A stretch of 64,000 bases of DNA, taken from positions 1 to 64,000 of the forward strand of contig JAKSZU010000278.1 in assembly GCA_026018925.1 (NCBI GenBank). The letters are read 5' to 3'. Every line of letters begins with the position of its first letter. Position 1 is the stretch's first letter. This stretch comes from Tupaia tana (Eukaryota > Chordata > Mammalia > Scandentia > Tupaiidae). The notes under the pieces were generated by a model that made no database searches, was not told the DNA's origin, and was given only the letters and a program-made list of their open reading frames with translations. Shown piece by piece: positions 13,172 to 27,693 of this stretch. The position numbers and the translations under genes were made by a program.

Positions 13172-16100
13172 ATGAAGCTTACTTTCATGAGAGAAGCATG
13201 TTGTTTTTCAGCCCAAAATCTCTACTTTTCCTTGGAGTATCAGAAAGATCTTTGGCAGAATGACTCCAGTCATGGACCTGATTTTTATACCTAAATATCT
13301 TTGTTGTAGCTGCAAGATTTGTTTTGGGCCTAAGTATACACAACACTTTCAAAGCAAACTAAGACTAAGAAATTCTCTTCCAACGAAATGTTAAGAAAGA
13401 ACTAACACAAACTTGTTTCTTCCACTTACTTAACTTTTGAAGTTGAACAACGTGTGATGTTCAGTGATGTTCCACATAAACTCTTAGGAAGCAGATTTAC
13501 ACTGTATTACAAAGGACGTTTTGAAAAGAAACGTACTTTCGCGAGTTAAGCATGTTGTTTTTCAGTCAAAATCAGTACTTTTCCTAGTAGTATCAGAAAG
13601 ATCTTTGGCAGAATGACTCCTCTCATGGAGCTGATTTTCATACCTAAAGGTATTTGTGGTAGCTGCAAGTTGATTTTTGGGCCTAAGAATGCGCAGACTT
13701 TGAAACCTAAGATGAAAGAAACCCTCTTCCAACGAAATGTTAAGAAAGAGCTAGCACAAACTTTTTTCTTCCATTTACTTTGGAAGTTGAACCACATGTG
13801 ATGTTCAGTGTTCCTCTACTTAAACTTTTAGTTTTGGAAGCAGTTTTACACTGTATTTTAAAGTACGTTTGGAAAAAAAGCTTACTTTCGTGAGATAAGC
13901 ATGTGGTTTTTAAGCCAAAATCTGTACGTTTCCTTGGAGTATCAGAAAGATCTTCGGCAGAATGACTGCACTCATAGAGCTGATTTTCATACCTAAAGAT
14001 CGTTGTTATAGCTGGAAGCTGAGTTTTCGGACTAAGAATGCACTACTCTTTGAAAGCAAACTAAGACTAAAGAAACCCTCTTCCAACGAAGCGTTTAGAA
14101 AGAGCTAACACAAACTTGTCTTTTTGCACTTACTTAACTTTGGAAGTTGAACAACTTGTGATGTTCCGTGTTGCTCCACATCAACGCTTAGTTTGGGAAG
14201 CAGTTTTACACTGCATTTCAAAGTACGTTTTGAAAAGAAGCTTACTTTTGCGATAGAAGCATGTTGTTTTTCAGTCAAAATCTGAACTTTTCCTAGGAAT
14301 ATCAGAAAGATCTTTGGGAGAATGATTCCACTGAGGGGACCTGATTATCATACCTAAAGATCTTTGTTACAACTGCACGTTGAGTTTTGGGCCTAATAAT
14401 GCACTACACTTTCAAAGCAAACTAAGACTAAAGAAACCCTCTTCCATCGAAATGTTAAGAAAGAATTTACACAAACTTTTTCTTCCACTTCCTTAACTTT
14501 CGAAGTTGAACTTGTGATGTTCAGTGTTACTCTACTTCAACTTTAAGTTTTGGAAGCAGTTTCACAGTTTATTTCAAAGGACATTTTGAAATGAAGCTTA
14601 CTTTCATGAGAGAAGCATGTTGTTTTTCAGCCAAAATCTCTACTTTTCCTTGGAGTATCAGAAAGATCTTTGGCAGAATGACTCCAGTCATGGACCTGAT
14701 TTTTATACCTAAATATCTTTGTTGTAGCTGCAAGATTTGTTTTGGGCCTAAGTATACACTACACTTTCAAAGCAAACTAAGACTAAGAAATTCTCTTCCA
14801 ACGAAATGTTAAGAAAGAACTAACACAAACTTGTTTCTTCCACTTACTTAACTTTTGAAGTTGAACAACGTGTGATGTTCAGTGATGTTCCACATAAACT
14901 CTTAGGGAAGCAGATTTACACTGTATTACAAAGGACGTTTTGAAAAGAAACGTACTTTCGCGAGTTAAGCATGTTGTTTTTCAGTCAAAATCAGTACTTT
15001 TCCTAGTAGTATCAGAAAGATCTTTGGCAGAATGACTCCTCTCATGGAGCTGATTTTCATACCTAAAGGTATTTGTGGTAGCTGCAAGTTGATTTTTGGG
15101 CCTAAGAATGCGCAGACTTTGAAACCTAAGACGAAAGAAACCCTCTTCCAACGAAATGTTAAGAAAGAGCTAGCACAAACTTTTTTCTTCCATTTACTTT
15201 GGAAGTTGAACCACATGTGATGTTCAGTGTTCCTCTACTTAAACTTTTAGTTTTGGAAGCAGTTTTACACTGTATTTTAAAGTACGTTTGGAAAAAAAGC
15301 TTACTTTCGTGAGATAAGCATGTGGTTTTTAAGCCAAAATCTGTACGTTTCCTTGGAGTATCAGAAAGATCTTCGGCAGAATGACTGCACTCATAGAGCT
15401 GATTTTCATACCTAAAGATCGTTGTTATAGCTGGAAGCTGAGTTTTCGGACTAAGAATGCACTACTCTTTGAAAGCAAACTAAGACTAAAGAAACCCTCT
15501 TCCAACGAAGCGTTTAGAAAGAGCTAACACAAACTTGTCTTTTGCACTTACTTAACTTTGGAAGTTGAACAACTTGTGATGTTCCGTGTTGCTCCACATC
15601 AACGCTTAGTTTGGGAAGCAGTTTTACACTGCATTTCAAAGTACGTTTTGAAAAGAAGCTTACTTTTGCGATAGAAGCATGTTGTTTTTCAGTCAAAATC
15701 TGAACTTTTCCTAGGAATATCAGAAAGATCTTTGGGAGAATGATTCCACTGAGGGACCTGATTATCATACCTAAAGATCTTTGTTACAACTGCACGTTGA
15801 GTTTTGGGCCTAATAATGCACTACACTTTCAAAGCAAACTAAGACTAAAGAAACCCTCTTCCATCGAAATGTTAAGAAAGAATTTACACAAACTTTTTCT
15901 TCCACTTCCTTAACTTTCGAAGTTGAACTTGTGATGTTCAGTGTTACTCTACTTCAACTTTAAGTTTTGGAAGCAGTTTCACAGTTTATTTCAAAGGACA
16001 TTTTGAAATGAAGCTTACTTTCATGAGAGAAGCATGTTGTTTTTCAGCCAAAATCTCTACTTTTCCTTGGAGTATCAGAAAGATCTTTGGCAGAATGACT

Positions 16101-19100
16101 CCAGTCATGGACCTGATTTTTATACCTAAATATCTTTGTTGTAGCTGCAAGATTTGTTTTGGGCCTAAGTATACACAACACTTTCAAAGCAAACTAAGAC
16201 TAAGAAATTCTCTTCCAACGAAATGTTAAGAAAGAACTAACACAAACTTGTTTCTTCCACTTACTTAACTTTTGAAGTTGAACAACGTGTGATGTTCAGT
16301 GATGTTCCACATAAACTCTTAGGGAAGCAGATTTACACTGTATTACAAAGGACGTTTTGAAAAGAAACGTACTTTCGCGAGTTAAGCATGTTGTTTTTCA
16401 GTCAAAATCAGTACTTTTCCTAGTAGTATCAGAAAGATCTTTGGCAGAATGACTCCTCTCATGGAGCTGATTTTCATACCTAAAGGTATTTGTGGTAGCT
16501 GCAAGTTGATTTTTGGGCCTAAGAATGCGCAGACTTTGAAACCTAAGACGAAAGAAACCCTCTTCCAACGAAATGTTAAGAAAGAGCTAGCACAAACTTT
16601 TTTCTTCCATTTACTTTGGAAGTTGAACCACATGTGATGTTCAGTGTTCCTCTACTTAAACTTTTAGTTTTGGAAGCAGTTTTACACTGTATTTTAAAGT
16701 ACGTTTGGAAAAAAAGCTTACTTTCGTGAGATAAGCATGTGGTTTTTAAGCCAAAATCTGTACGTTTCCTTGGAGTATCAGAAAGATCTTCGGCAGAATG
16801 ACTGCACTCATAGAGCTGATTTTCATACCTAAAGATCGTTGTTATAGCTGGAAGCTGAGTTTTCGGACTAAGAATGCACTACTCTTTGAAAGCAAACTAA
16901 GACTAAAGAAACCCTCTTCCAACGAAGCGTTTAGAAAGAGCTAACACAAACTTGTCTTTTGCACTTACTTAACTTTGGAAGTTGAACAACTTGTGATGTT
17001 CCGTGTTGCTCCACATCAACGCTTAGTTTGGGAAGCAGTTTTACACTGCATTTCAAAGTACGTTTTGAAAAGAAGCTTACTTTTGCGATAGAAGCATGTT
17101 GTTTTTCAGTCAAAATCTGAACTTTTCCTAGGAATATCAGAAAGATCTTTGGGAGAATGATTCCACTGAGGGACCTGATTATCATACCTAAAGATCTTTG
17201 TTACAACTGCACGTTGAGTTTTGGGCCTAATAATGCACTACACTTTCAAAGCAAACTAAGACTAAAGAAACCCTCTTCCATCGAAATGTTAAGAAAGAAT
17301 TTACACAAACTTTTTCTTCCACTTCCTTAACTTTCGAAGTTGAACTTGTGATGTTCAGTGTTACTCTACTTCAACTTTAAGTTTTGGAAGCAGTTTCACA
17401 GTTTATTTTCAAAGGACATTTTGAAATGAAGCTTACTTTCATGAGAGAAGCATGTTGTTTTTCAGCCAAAATCTCTACTTTTCCTTGGAGTATCAGAAAG
17501 ATCTTTGGCAGAATGACTCCAGTCATGGACCTGATTTTTATACCTAAATATCTTTGTTGTAGCTGCAAGATTTGTTTTGGGCCTAAGTATACACTACACT
17601 TTCAAAGCAAACTAAGACTAAGAAATTCTCTTCCAACGAAATGTTAAGAAAGAACTAACACAAACTTGTTTCTTCCACTTACTTAACTTTTGAAGTTGAA
17701 CAACGTGTGATGTTCAGTGATGTTCCACATAAACTCTTAGGGAAGCAGATTTACACTGTATTACAAAGGACGTTTTGAAAAGAAACGTACTTTCGCGAGT
17801 TAAGCATGTTGTTTTTCAGTCAAAATCAGTACTTTTCCTAGTAGTATCAGAAAGATCTTTGGCAGAATGACTCCTCTCATGGAGCTGATTTTCATACCTA
17901 AAGGTATTTGTGGTAGCTGCAAGTTGATTTTTGGGCCTAAGAATGCGCAGACTTTGAAACCTAAGACGAAAGAAACCCTCTTCCAACGAAATGTTAAGAA
18001 AGAGCTAGCACAAACTTTTTTCTTCCATTTACTTTGGAAGTTGAACCACATGTGATGTTCAGTGTTCCTCTACTTAAACTTTTAGTTTTGGAAGCAGTTT
18101 TACACTGTATTTTAAAGTACGTTTGGAAAAAAAGCTTACTTTCGTGAGATAAGCATGTGGTTTTTAAGCCAAAATCTGTACGTTTCCTTGGAGTATCAGA
18201 AAGATCTTCGGCAGAATGACTGCACTCATAGAGCTGATTTTCATACCTAAAGATCGTTGTTATAGCTGGAAGCTGAGTTTTCGGACTAAGAATGCACTAC
18301 TCTTTGAAAGCAAACTAAGACTAAAGAAACCCTCTTCCAACGAAGCGTTTAGAAAGAGCTAACACAAACTTGTCTTTTGCACTTACTTAACTTTGGAAGT
18401 TGAACAACTTGTGATGTTCCGTGTTGCTCCACATCAACGCTTAGTTTGGGAAGCAGTTTTACACTGCATTTCAAAGTACGTTTTGAAAAGAAGCTTACTT
18501 TTGCGATAGAAGCATGTTGTTTTTCAGTCAAAATCTGAACTTTTCCTAGGAATATCAGAAAGATCTTTGGGAGAATGATTCCACTGAGGGACCTGATTAT
18601 CATACCTAAAGATCTTTGTTACAACTGCACGTTGAGTTTTGGGCCTAATAATGCACTACACTTTCAAAGCAAACTAAGACTAAAGAAACCCTCTTCCATC
18701 GAAATGTTAAGAAAGAATTTACACAAACTTTTTCTTCCACTTCCTTAACTTTCGAAGTTGAACTTGTGATGTTCAGTGTTACTCTACTTCAACTTTAAGT
18801 TTTGGAAGCAGTTTCACAGTTTATTTCAAAGGACATTTTGAAATGAAGCTTACTTTCATGAGAGAAGCATGTTGTTTTTCAGCCAAAATCTCTACTTTTC
18901 CTTGGAGTATCAGAAAGATCTTTGGCAGAATGACTCCAGTCATGGACCTGATTTTTATACCTAAATATCTTTGTTGTAGCTGCAAGATTTGTTTTGGGCC
19001 TAAGTATACACTACACTTTCAAAGCAAACTAAGACTAAGAAATTCTCTTCCAACGAAATGTTAAGAAAGAACTAACACAAACTTGTTTCTTCCACTTACT

Positions 19101-20254
19101 TAACTTTTGAAGTTGAACCAACGTGTGATGTTCAGTGATGTTCCACATAAACTCTTAGGGAAGCAGATTTACACTGTATTACAAAGGGACGTTTTGAAAA
19201 GAAACGTACTTTCGCGAGTTAAGCATGTTGTTTTTCAGTCAAAAATCAGTACTTTTCCTAGTAGTATCAGAAAGATCTTTGGCAGAATGACTCCTCTCAT
19301 GAGCTGATTTTCATTCCTAAAGGTATTTGTGGTAGCTGCAAGTTGATTTTTGGGCCTAAGAATGCGCAGACTTTGAAACCTAAGACTAAAGAAACCCTCT
19401 TCCAGCGAAATGTTAAGAAAGAGCTAGCACAAACTTTTTTCTTCCACTTACTTAACTTTGGAAGTTGAACAACATGTGATGTTCAGTGTTCCTCTACTTA
19501 AACTTTTAGTTTTGGAAGCAGTTTTACACTGTATTTTAAAGTACGTTTGGAAAAAAAGCTTACTTTCGTGAGATAAGCATGTGGTTTTTCAGCCAAAATC
19601 TGTACGTTTCCTTGGAGTATCAGAAAGATCTTCGGCAGAATGACTGCACTCATAGAGCTGATTTTCATACCTAAAGATCGTTGTTGTAGCTGGAAGTTGA
19701 GTTTTCGGACTAAGAATGCACTACTCTTTGAAAGCAAACTAAGACTAAAGAAACCCTCTTCCAACGAAGCGTTTAGAAAGAGCTAACACAAACTTGTCTT
19801 TTGCACTTACTTAACTTTGGAAGTTGAACAACTTGTGATGTTCCGTGTTGCTCCACATCAACGCTTAGTTTGGGAAGCAGTTTTACACTGCATTTCAAAA
19901 AGAAGCTTACTTTTGCGATAGAAGCATGTTGTTTTTCAGTCAAAATCTGAACTTTTCCTAGGAATATCAGAAAGATCTTTGGGAGAATGATTCCACTGAG
20001 GGACCTGATTATCATACCTAAAGATCTTTGTTACAACTGCACGTTGAGTTTTGGGCCTAATAATGCACTACACTTTCAAAGCAAACTAAGACTAAAGAAA
20101 CCCTCTTCCATCGAAATGTTAAGAAAGAATTTACACAAACTTTTTCTTCCACTTCCTTAACTTTCGAAGTTGAACTTGTGATGTTCAGTGTTACTCTACT
20201 TCAACTTTAAGTTTTGGAAGCAGTTTCACAGTTTATTTCAAAGGACATTTTGAA
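13172..20254 (+). repeat. HOR run: five tetramers
   Basis: Longest uninterrupted tetramer run: 1,419, 1,417, 1,418, 1,417 and 1,412 bp. The first four are short-D/full-B and the last is long-D/deleted-B. The last unit has a cluster of private single-base indels between about 19117 and 19301. Confidence 0.85.
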
Positions 20255-21320
20255 ATGAAGCTTACTTTCATGAGAGAAGCATGTTGTTTTTCAGCCAAAA
20301 TCTCTACTTTTCCTTGGAGTATCAGAAAGATCTTTGGCAGAATGACTCCAGTCATGGACCTGATTTTTATACCTAAATATCTTTGTTGTAGCTGCAAGAT
20401 TTGTTTTGGGCCTAAGTATACACTACACTTTCAAAGCAAACTAAGACTAAGAAATTCTCTTCCAACGAAATGTTAAGAAAGAACTAATACAAACTTGTTT
20501 CTTCCACTTACTTAACTTTTGAAGTTGAACAACGTGTGATGTTCAGTGATGTTCCACATAAACTCTTAGTTAGGGAAGCAGATTTACACTGTATTACAAA
20601 GGACGTTTTGAAAAGAAAGGTACTTTCATGAGTTAAGCATGTTGTTTTTCAGTCAAAATCAGTACTTTTCCTAGTAGTATCAGAAAGATCTTTGGCAGAA
20701 TGACTCCTCTCATGGAGCTGATTTTCATACCTAAAGGTATTTGTGGTAGCTGCAAGTTGATTTTTGGGCCTAAGAATGCGCAGACTTTGAAACCTAAGAC
20801 GAAAGAAACCCTCTTCCAACGAAGCGTTTAGAAAGAACTAACACAAACTTGTCTTTTGCACTTACTTAACTTTGGAAGTTGAACAACTTGTGATGTTCAG
20901 TGTTGCTCCACATCAACACTTAGTTTGGGAAGCAGTTTTACACTGCATTTCAAAGTACGTTTTGAAAAAAGCTTACTTTTGCGATAGAAGCATGTGGTTT
21001 TTAAGCCAAAATCTGAACTTTTCCTAGGAGTATCAGAAAGATCTTTGGGAGAATGATTCCACTGAGGGACCTGATTATCATACCTAAAGATCTTTGTTAC
21101 AACTGCACGTTGAGTTTTCGGACTAAGAATGCACTACACTTTCAAAGCAAACTAAGACTAAAGAAACCCTCTTCCATCGAAATGTTAAGAAAGAATTTAC
21201 ACAAACTTTTTCTTCCACTTCCTTAACTTTCGAAGTTGAACTTGTGATGTTCAGTGTTACTCTACTTCAACTTTAAGTTTTGGAAGCAGTTTCACAGTTT
21301 ATTTCAAAGGACATTTTGAA
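20255..21320 (+). repeat. HOR run: single trimer
   Basis: One 1,066-bp unit that opens the 3,897-bp block repeated at 26628. Confidence 0.85.
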
Positions 21321-24151
21321 ATGAAGCTTACTTTCATGAGAGAAGCATGTTGTTTTTCAGCCAAAATCTCTACTTTTCCTTGGAGTATCAGAAAGATCTT
21401 TGGCAGAATGACTCCAGTCATGGACCTGATTTTTATACCTAAATATCTTTGTTGTAGCTGCAAGATTTGTTTTGGGCCTAAGTATACACAACACTTTCAA
21501 AGCAAACTAAGACTAAGAAATTCTCTTCCAACGAAATGTTAAGAAAGAACTAACACAAACTTGTTTCTTCCACTTACTTAACTTTTGAAGTTGAACAACG
21601 TGTGATGTTCAGTGATGTTCCACATAAACTCTTAGGGAAGCAGATTTACACTGTATTACAAAGGACGTTTTGAAAAGAAACGTACTTTCGCGAGTTAAGC
21701 ATGTTGTTTTTCAGTCAAAATCAGTACTTTTCCTAGTAGTATCAGAAAGATCTTTGGCAGAATGACTCCTCTCATGGAGCTGATTTTCATACCTAAAGGT
21801 ATTTGTGGTAGCTGCAAGTTGATTTTTGGGCCTAAGAATGCGCAGACTTTGAAACCTAAGACGAAAGAAACCCTCTTCCAACGAAATGTTAAGAAAGAGC
21901 TAGCACAAACTTTTTTCTTCCATTTACTTTGGAAGTTGAACCACATGTGATGTTCAGTGTTCCTCTACTTAAACTTTTAGTTTTGGAAGCAGTTTTACAC
22001 TGTATTTTAAAGTACGTTTGGAAAAAAAGCTTACTTTCGTGAGATAAGCATGTGGTTTTTAAGCCAAAATCTGTACGTTTCCTTGGAGTATCAGAAAGAT
22101 CTTCGGCAGAATGACTGCACTCATAGAGCTGATTTTCATACCTAAAGATCGTTGTTATAGCTGGAAGCTGAGTTTTCGGACTAAGAATGCACTACTCTTT
22201 GAAAGCAAACTAAGACTAAAGAAACCCTCTTCCAACGAAGCGTTTAGAAAGAGCTAACACAAACTTGTCTTTTGCACTTACTTAACTTTGGAAGTTGAAC
22301 AACTTGTGATGTTCCGTGTTGCTCCACATCAACGCTTAGTTTGGGAAGCAGTTTTACACTGCATTTCAAAGTACGTTTTGAAAAGAAGCTTACTTTTGCG
22401 ATAGAAGCATGTTGTTTTTCAGTCAAAATCTGAACTTTTCCTAGGAATATCAGAAAGATCTTTGGGAGAATGATTCCACTGAGGGACCTGATTATCATAC
22501 CTAAAGATCTTTGTTACAACTGCACGTTGAGTTTTGGGCCTAATAATGCACTACACTTTCAAAGCAAACTAAGACTAAAGAAACCCTCTTCCATCGAAAT
22601 GTTAAGAAAGAATTTACACAAACTTTTTCTTCCACTTCCTTAACTTTCGAAGTTGAACTTGTGATGTTCAGTGTTACTCTACTTCAACTTTAAGTTTTGG
22701 AAGCAGTTTCACAGTTTATTTCAAAGGACATTTTGAAATGAAGCTTACTTTCATGAGAGAAGCATGTTGTTTTTCAGCCAAAATCTCTACTTTTCCTTGG
22801 AGTATCAGAAAGATCTTTGGCAGAATGACTCCAGTCATGGACCTGATTTTTATACCTAAATATCTTTGTTGTAGCTGCAAGATTTGTTTTGGGCCTAAGT
22901 ATACACTACACTTTCAAAGCAAACTAAGACTAAGAAATTCTCTTCCAACGAAATGTTAAGAAAGAACTAACACAAACTTGTTTCTTCCACTTACTTAACT
23001 TTTGAAGTTGAACAACGTGTGATGTTCAGTGATGTTCCACATAAACTCTTAGTTAGGGAAGCAGATTTACACTGTATTACAAAGGACGTTTTGAAAAGAA
23101 ACGTACTTTCGCGAGTTAAGCATGTTGTTTTTCAGTCAAAATCAGTACTTTTCCTAGTAGTATCAGAAAGATCTTTGGCAGAATGACTCCTCTCATGGAG
23201 CTGATTTTCATTCCTAAAGGTATTTGTGGTAGCTGCAAGTTGATTTTTGGGCCTAAGAATGCGCAGACTTTGAAACCTAAGACTAAAGAAACCCTCTTCC
23301 AGCGAAATGTTAAGAAAGAGCTAGCACAAACTTTTTTCTTCCACTTACTTAACTTTGGAAGTTGAACAACATGTGATGTTCAGTGTTCCTCTACTTAAAC
23401 TTTTAGTTTTGGAAGCAGTTTTACACTGTATTTTAAAGTACGTTTGGAAAAAAAGCTTACTTTCGTGAGATAAGCATGTGGTTTTTCAGCCAAAATCTGT
23501 ACGTTTCCTTGGAGTATCAGAAAGATCTTCGGCAGAATGACTGCACTCATAGAGCTGATTTTCATACCTAAAGATCGTTGTTGTAGCTGGAAGTTGAGTT
23601 TTCGGACTAAGAATGCACTACTCTTTGAAAGCAAACTAAGACTAAAGAAACCCTCTTCCAACGAAGCGTTTAGAAAGAGCTAACACAAACTTGTCTTTTG
23701 CACTTACTTAACTTTGGAAGTTGAACAACTTGTGATGTTCCGTGTTGCTCCACATCAACGCTTAGTTTGGGAAGCAGTTTTACACTGCATTTCAAAAAGA
23801 AGCTTACTTTTGCGATAGAAGCATGTTGTTTTTCAGTCAAAATCTGAACTTTTCCTAGGAATATCAGAAAGATCTTTGGGAGAATGATTCCACTGAGGGA
23901 CCTGATTATCATACCTAAAGATCTTTGTTACAACTGCACGTTGAGTTTTGGGCCTAATAATGCACTACACTTTCAAAGCAAACTAAGACTAAAGAAACCC
24001 TCTTCCATCGAAATGTTAAGAAAGAATTTACACAAACTTTTTCTTCCACTTCCTTAACTTTCGAAGTTGAACTTGTGATGTTCAGTGTTACTCTACTTCA
24101 ACTTTAAGTTTTGGAAGCAGTTTCACAGTTTATTTCAAAGGACATTTTGAA
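21321..24151 (+). repeat. HOR run: two tetramers
   Basis: Units of 1,417 and 1,414 bp. The second has an unusual allele combination in its D monomer: TCTTAGTTAGGG together with AAACGTACTTTCGCG. The same combination recurs at 29111. Confidence 0.85.
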
Positions 24152-25216
24152 ATGAAGCTTACTTTCATGAGAGAAGCATGTTGTTTTTCAGCCAAAATCT
24201 CTACTTTTCCTTGGAGTATCAGAAAGATCTTTGGCAGAATGACTCCAGTCATGGACCTGATTTTTATACCTAAATATCTTTGTTGTAGCTGCAAGATTTG
24301 TTTTGGGCCTAAGTATACACTACACTTTCAAAGCAAACTAAGACTAAGAAATTCTCTTCCAACGAAATGTTAAGAAAGAACTAATACAAACTTGTTTCTT
24401 CCACTTACTTAACTTTTGAAGTTGAACAACGTGTGATGTTCAGTGATGTTCCACATAAACTCTTAGTTAGGGAAGCAGATTTACACTGTATTACAAAGGA
24501 CGTTTTGAAAAGAAAGGTACTTTCATGAGTTAAGCATGTTGTTTTTCAGTCAAAATCAGTACTTTTCCTAGTAGTATCAGAAAGATCTTTGCAGAATGAC
24601 TCCTCTCATGGAGCTGATTTTCATACCTAAAGGTATTTGTGGTAGCTGCAAGTTGATTTTTGGGCCTAAGAATGCGCAGACTTTGAAACCTAAGACGAAA
24701 GAAACCCTCTTCCAACGAAGCGTTTAGAAAGAACTAACACAAACTTGTCTTTTGCACTTACTTAACTTTGGAAGTTGAACAACTTGTGATGTTCAGTGTT
24801 GCTCCACATCAACACTTAGTTTGGGAAGCAGTTTTACACTGCATTTCAAAGTACGTTTTGAAAAAAGCTTACTTTTGCGATAGAAGCATGTGGTTTTTAA
24901 GCCAAAATCTGAACTTTTCCTAGGAGTATCAGAAAGATCTTTGGGAGAATGATTCCACTGAGGGACCTGATTATCATACCTAAAGATCTTTGTTACAACT
25001 GCACGTTGAGTTTTCGGACTAAGAATGCACTACACTTTCAAAGCAAACTAAGACTAAAGAAACCCTCTTCCATCGAAATGTTAAGAAAGAATTTACACAA
25101 ACTTTTTCTTCCACTTCCTTAACTTTCGAAGTTGAACTTGTGATGTTCAGTGTTACTCTACTTCAACTTTAAGTTTTGGAAGCAGTTTCACAGTTTATTT
25201 CAAAGGACATTTTGAA
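24152..25216 (+). repeat. HOR run: single trimer
   Basis: One 1,065-bp unit. One G is missing from the TTTGGCAG motif near 24591. Confidence 0.85.
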
Positions 25217-26627
25217 ATGAAGCTTACTTTCATGAGAGAAGCATGTTGTTTTTCAGCCAAAATCTCTACTTTTCCTTGGAGTATCAGAAAGATCTTTGGC
25301 AGAATGACTCCAGTCATGGACCTGATTTTTTATACCTAAATATCTTTGTTGTAGCTGCAAGATTTGTTTTGGGCCTAAGTATACACTACACTTTCAAAGC
25401 AAACTAAGACTAAGAAATTCTCTTCCAACGAAATGTTAAGAAAGAACTAACACAAACTTGTTTCTTCCACTTACTTAACTTTTGAAGTTGAACAACGTGT
25501 GATGTTCAGTGATGTTCCACATAAACTCTTAGGGAAGCAGATTTACACTGTATTACAAAGGACGTTTTGAAAAGAAACGTACTTTCGCGAGTTAAGCATG
25601 TTGTTTTTCAGTCAAAATCAGTACTTTTCCTAGTAGTATCAGAAAGATCTTTGGCAGAATGACTCCTCTCATGGAGCTGATTTTCATTCCTAAAGGTATT
25701 TGTGGTAGCTGCAAGTTGATTTTTGGGCCTAAGAATGCGCAGACTTTGAAACCTAAGACTAAAGAAACCCTCTTCCAGCGAAATGTTAAGAAAGAGCTAG
25801 CACAAACTTTTTTCTTCCACTTACTTAACTTTGGAAGTTGAACAACATGTGATGTTCAGTGTTCCTCTACTTAAACTTTTAGTTTTGGAAGCAGTTTTAC
25901 ACTGTATTTTAAAGTACGTTTGGAAAAAAAGCTTACTTTCGTGAGATAAGCATGTGGTTTTTCAGCCAAAATCTGTACGTTTCCTTGGAGTATCAGAAAG
26001 ATCTTCGGCAGAATGACTGCACTCATAGAGCTGATTTTCATACCTAAAGATCGTTGTTGTAGCTGGAAGTTGAGTTTTCGGACTAAGAATGCACTACTCT
26101 TTGAAAGCAAACTAAGACTAAAGAAACCCTCTTCCAACGAAGCGTTTAGAAAGAGCTAACACAAACTTGTCTTTTGCACTTACTTAACTTTGGAAGTTGA
26201 ACAACTTGTGATGTTCCGTGTTGCTCCACATCAACGCTTAGTTTGGGAAGCAGTTTTACACTGCATTTCAAAAAGAAGCTTACTTTTGCGATAGAAGCAT
26301 GTTGTTTTTCAGTCAAAATCTGAACTTTTCCTAGGAATATCAGAAAGATCTTTGGGAGAATGATTCCACTGAGGGACCTGATTATCATACCTAAAGATCT
26401 TTGTTACAACTGCACGTTGAGTTTTGGGCCTAATAATGCACTACACTTTCAAAGCAAACTAAGACTAAAGAAACCCTCTTCCATCGAAATGTTAAGAAAG
26501 AATTTACACAAACTTTTTCTTCCACTTCCTTAACTTTCGAAGTTGAACTTGTGATGTTCAGTGTTACTCTACTTCAACTTTAAGTTTTGGAAGCAGTTTC
26601 ACAGTTTATTTCAAAGGACATTTTGAA
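25217..26627 (+). repeat. HOR run: single tetramer
   Basis: One 1,411-bp unit of the long-D/deleted-B class. Its C shares the extra-T allele seen in the C at 6792. Confidence 0.85.
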
Positions 26628-27693
26628 ATGAAGCTTACTTTCATGAGAGAAGCATGTTGTTTTTCAGCCAAAATCTCTACTTTTCCTTGGAGTATCAGAA
26701 AGATCTTTGGCAGAATGACTCCAGTCATGGACCTGATTTTTATACCTAAATATCTTTGTTGTAGCTGCAAGATTTGTTTTGGGCCTAAGTATACACTACA
26801 CTTTCAAAGCAAACTAAGACTAAGAAATTCTCTTCCAACGAAATGTTAAGAAAGAACTAATACAAACTTGTTTCTTCCACTTACTTAACTTTTGAAGTTG
26901 AACAACGTGTGATGTTCAGTGATGTTCCACATAAACTCTTAGTTAGGGAAGCAGATTTACACTGTATTACAAAGGACGTTTTGAAAAGAAAGGTACTTTC
27001 ATGAGTTAAGCATGTTGTTTTTCAGTCAAAATCAGTACTTTTCCTAGTAGTATCAGAAAGATCTTTGGCAGAATGACTCCTCTCATGGAGCTGATTTTCA
27101 TACCTAAAGGTATTTGTGGTAGCTGCAAGTTGATTTTTGGGCCTAAGAATGCGCAGACTTTGAAACCTAAGACGAAAGAAACCCTCTTCCAACGAAGCGT
27201 TTAGAAAGAACTAACACAAACTTGTCTTTTGCACTTACTTAACTTTGGAAGTTGAACAACTTGTGATGTTCAGTGTTGCTCCACATCAACACTTAGTTTG
27301 GGAAGCAGTTTTACACTGCATTTCAAAGTACGTTTTGAAAAAAGCTTACTTTTGCGATAGAAGCATGTGGTTTTTAAGCCAAAATCTGAACTTTTCCTAG
27401 GAGTATCAGAAAGATCTTTGGGAGAATGATTCCACTGAGGGACCTGATTATCATACCTAAAGATCTTTGTTACAACTGCACGTTGAGTTTTCGGACTAAG
27501 AATGCACTACACTTTCAAAGCAAACTAAGACTAAAGAAACCCTCTTCCATCGAAATGTTAAGAAAGAATTTACACAAACTTTTTCTTCCACTTCCTTAAC
27601 TTTCGAAGTTGAACTTGTGATGTTCAGTGTTACTCTACTTCAACTTTAAGTTTTGGAAGCAGTTTCACAGTTTATTTCAAAGGACATTTTGAA
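26628..27693 (+). repeat. HOR run: single trimer
   Basis: One 1,066-bp unit, start of the second copy of the 3,897-bp block. Confidence 0.85.
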
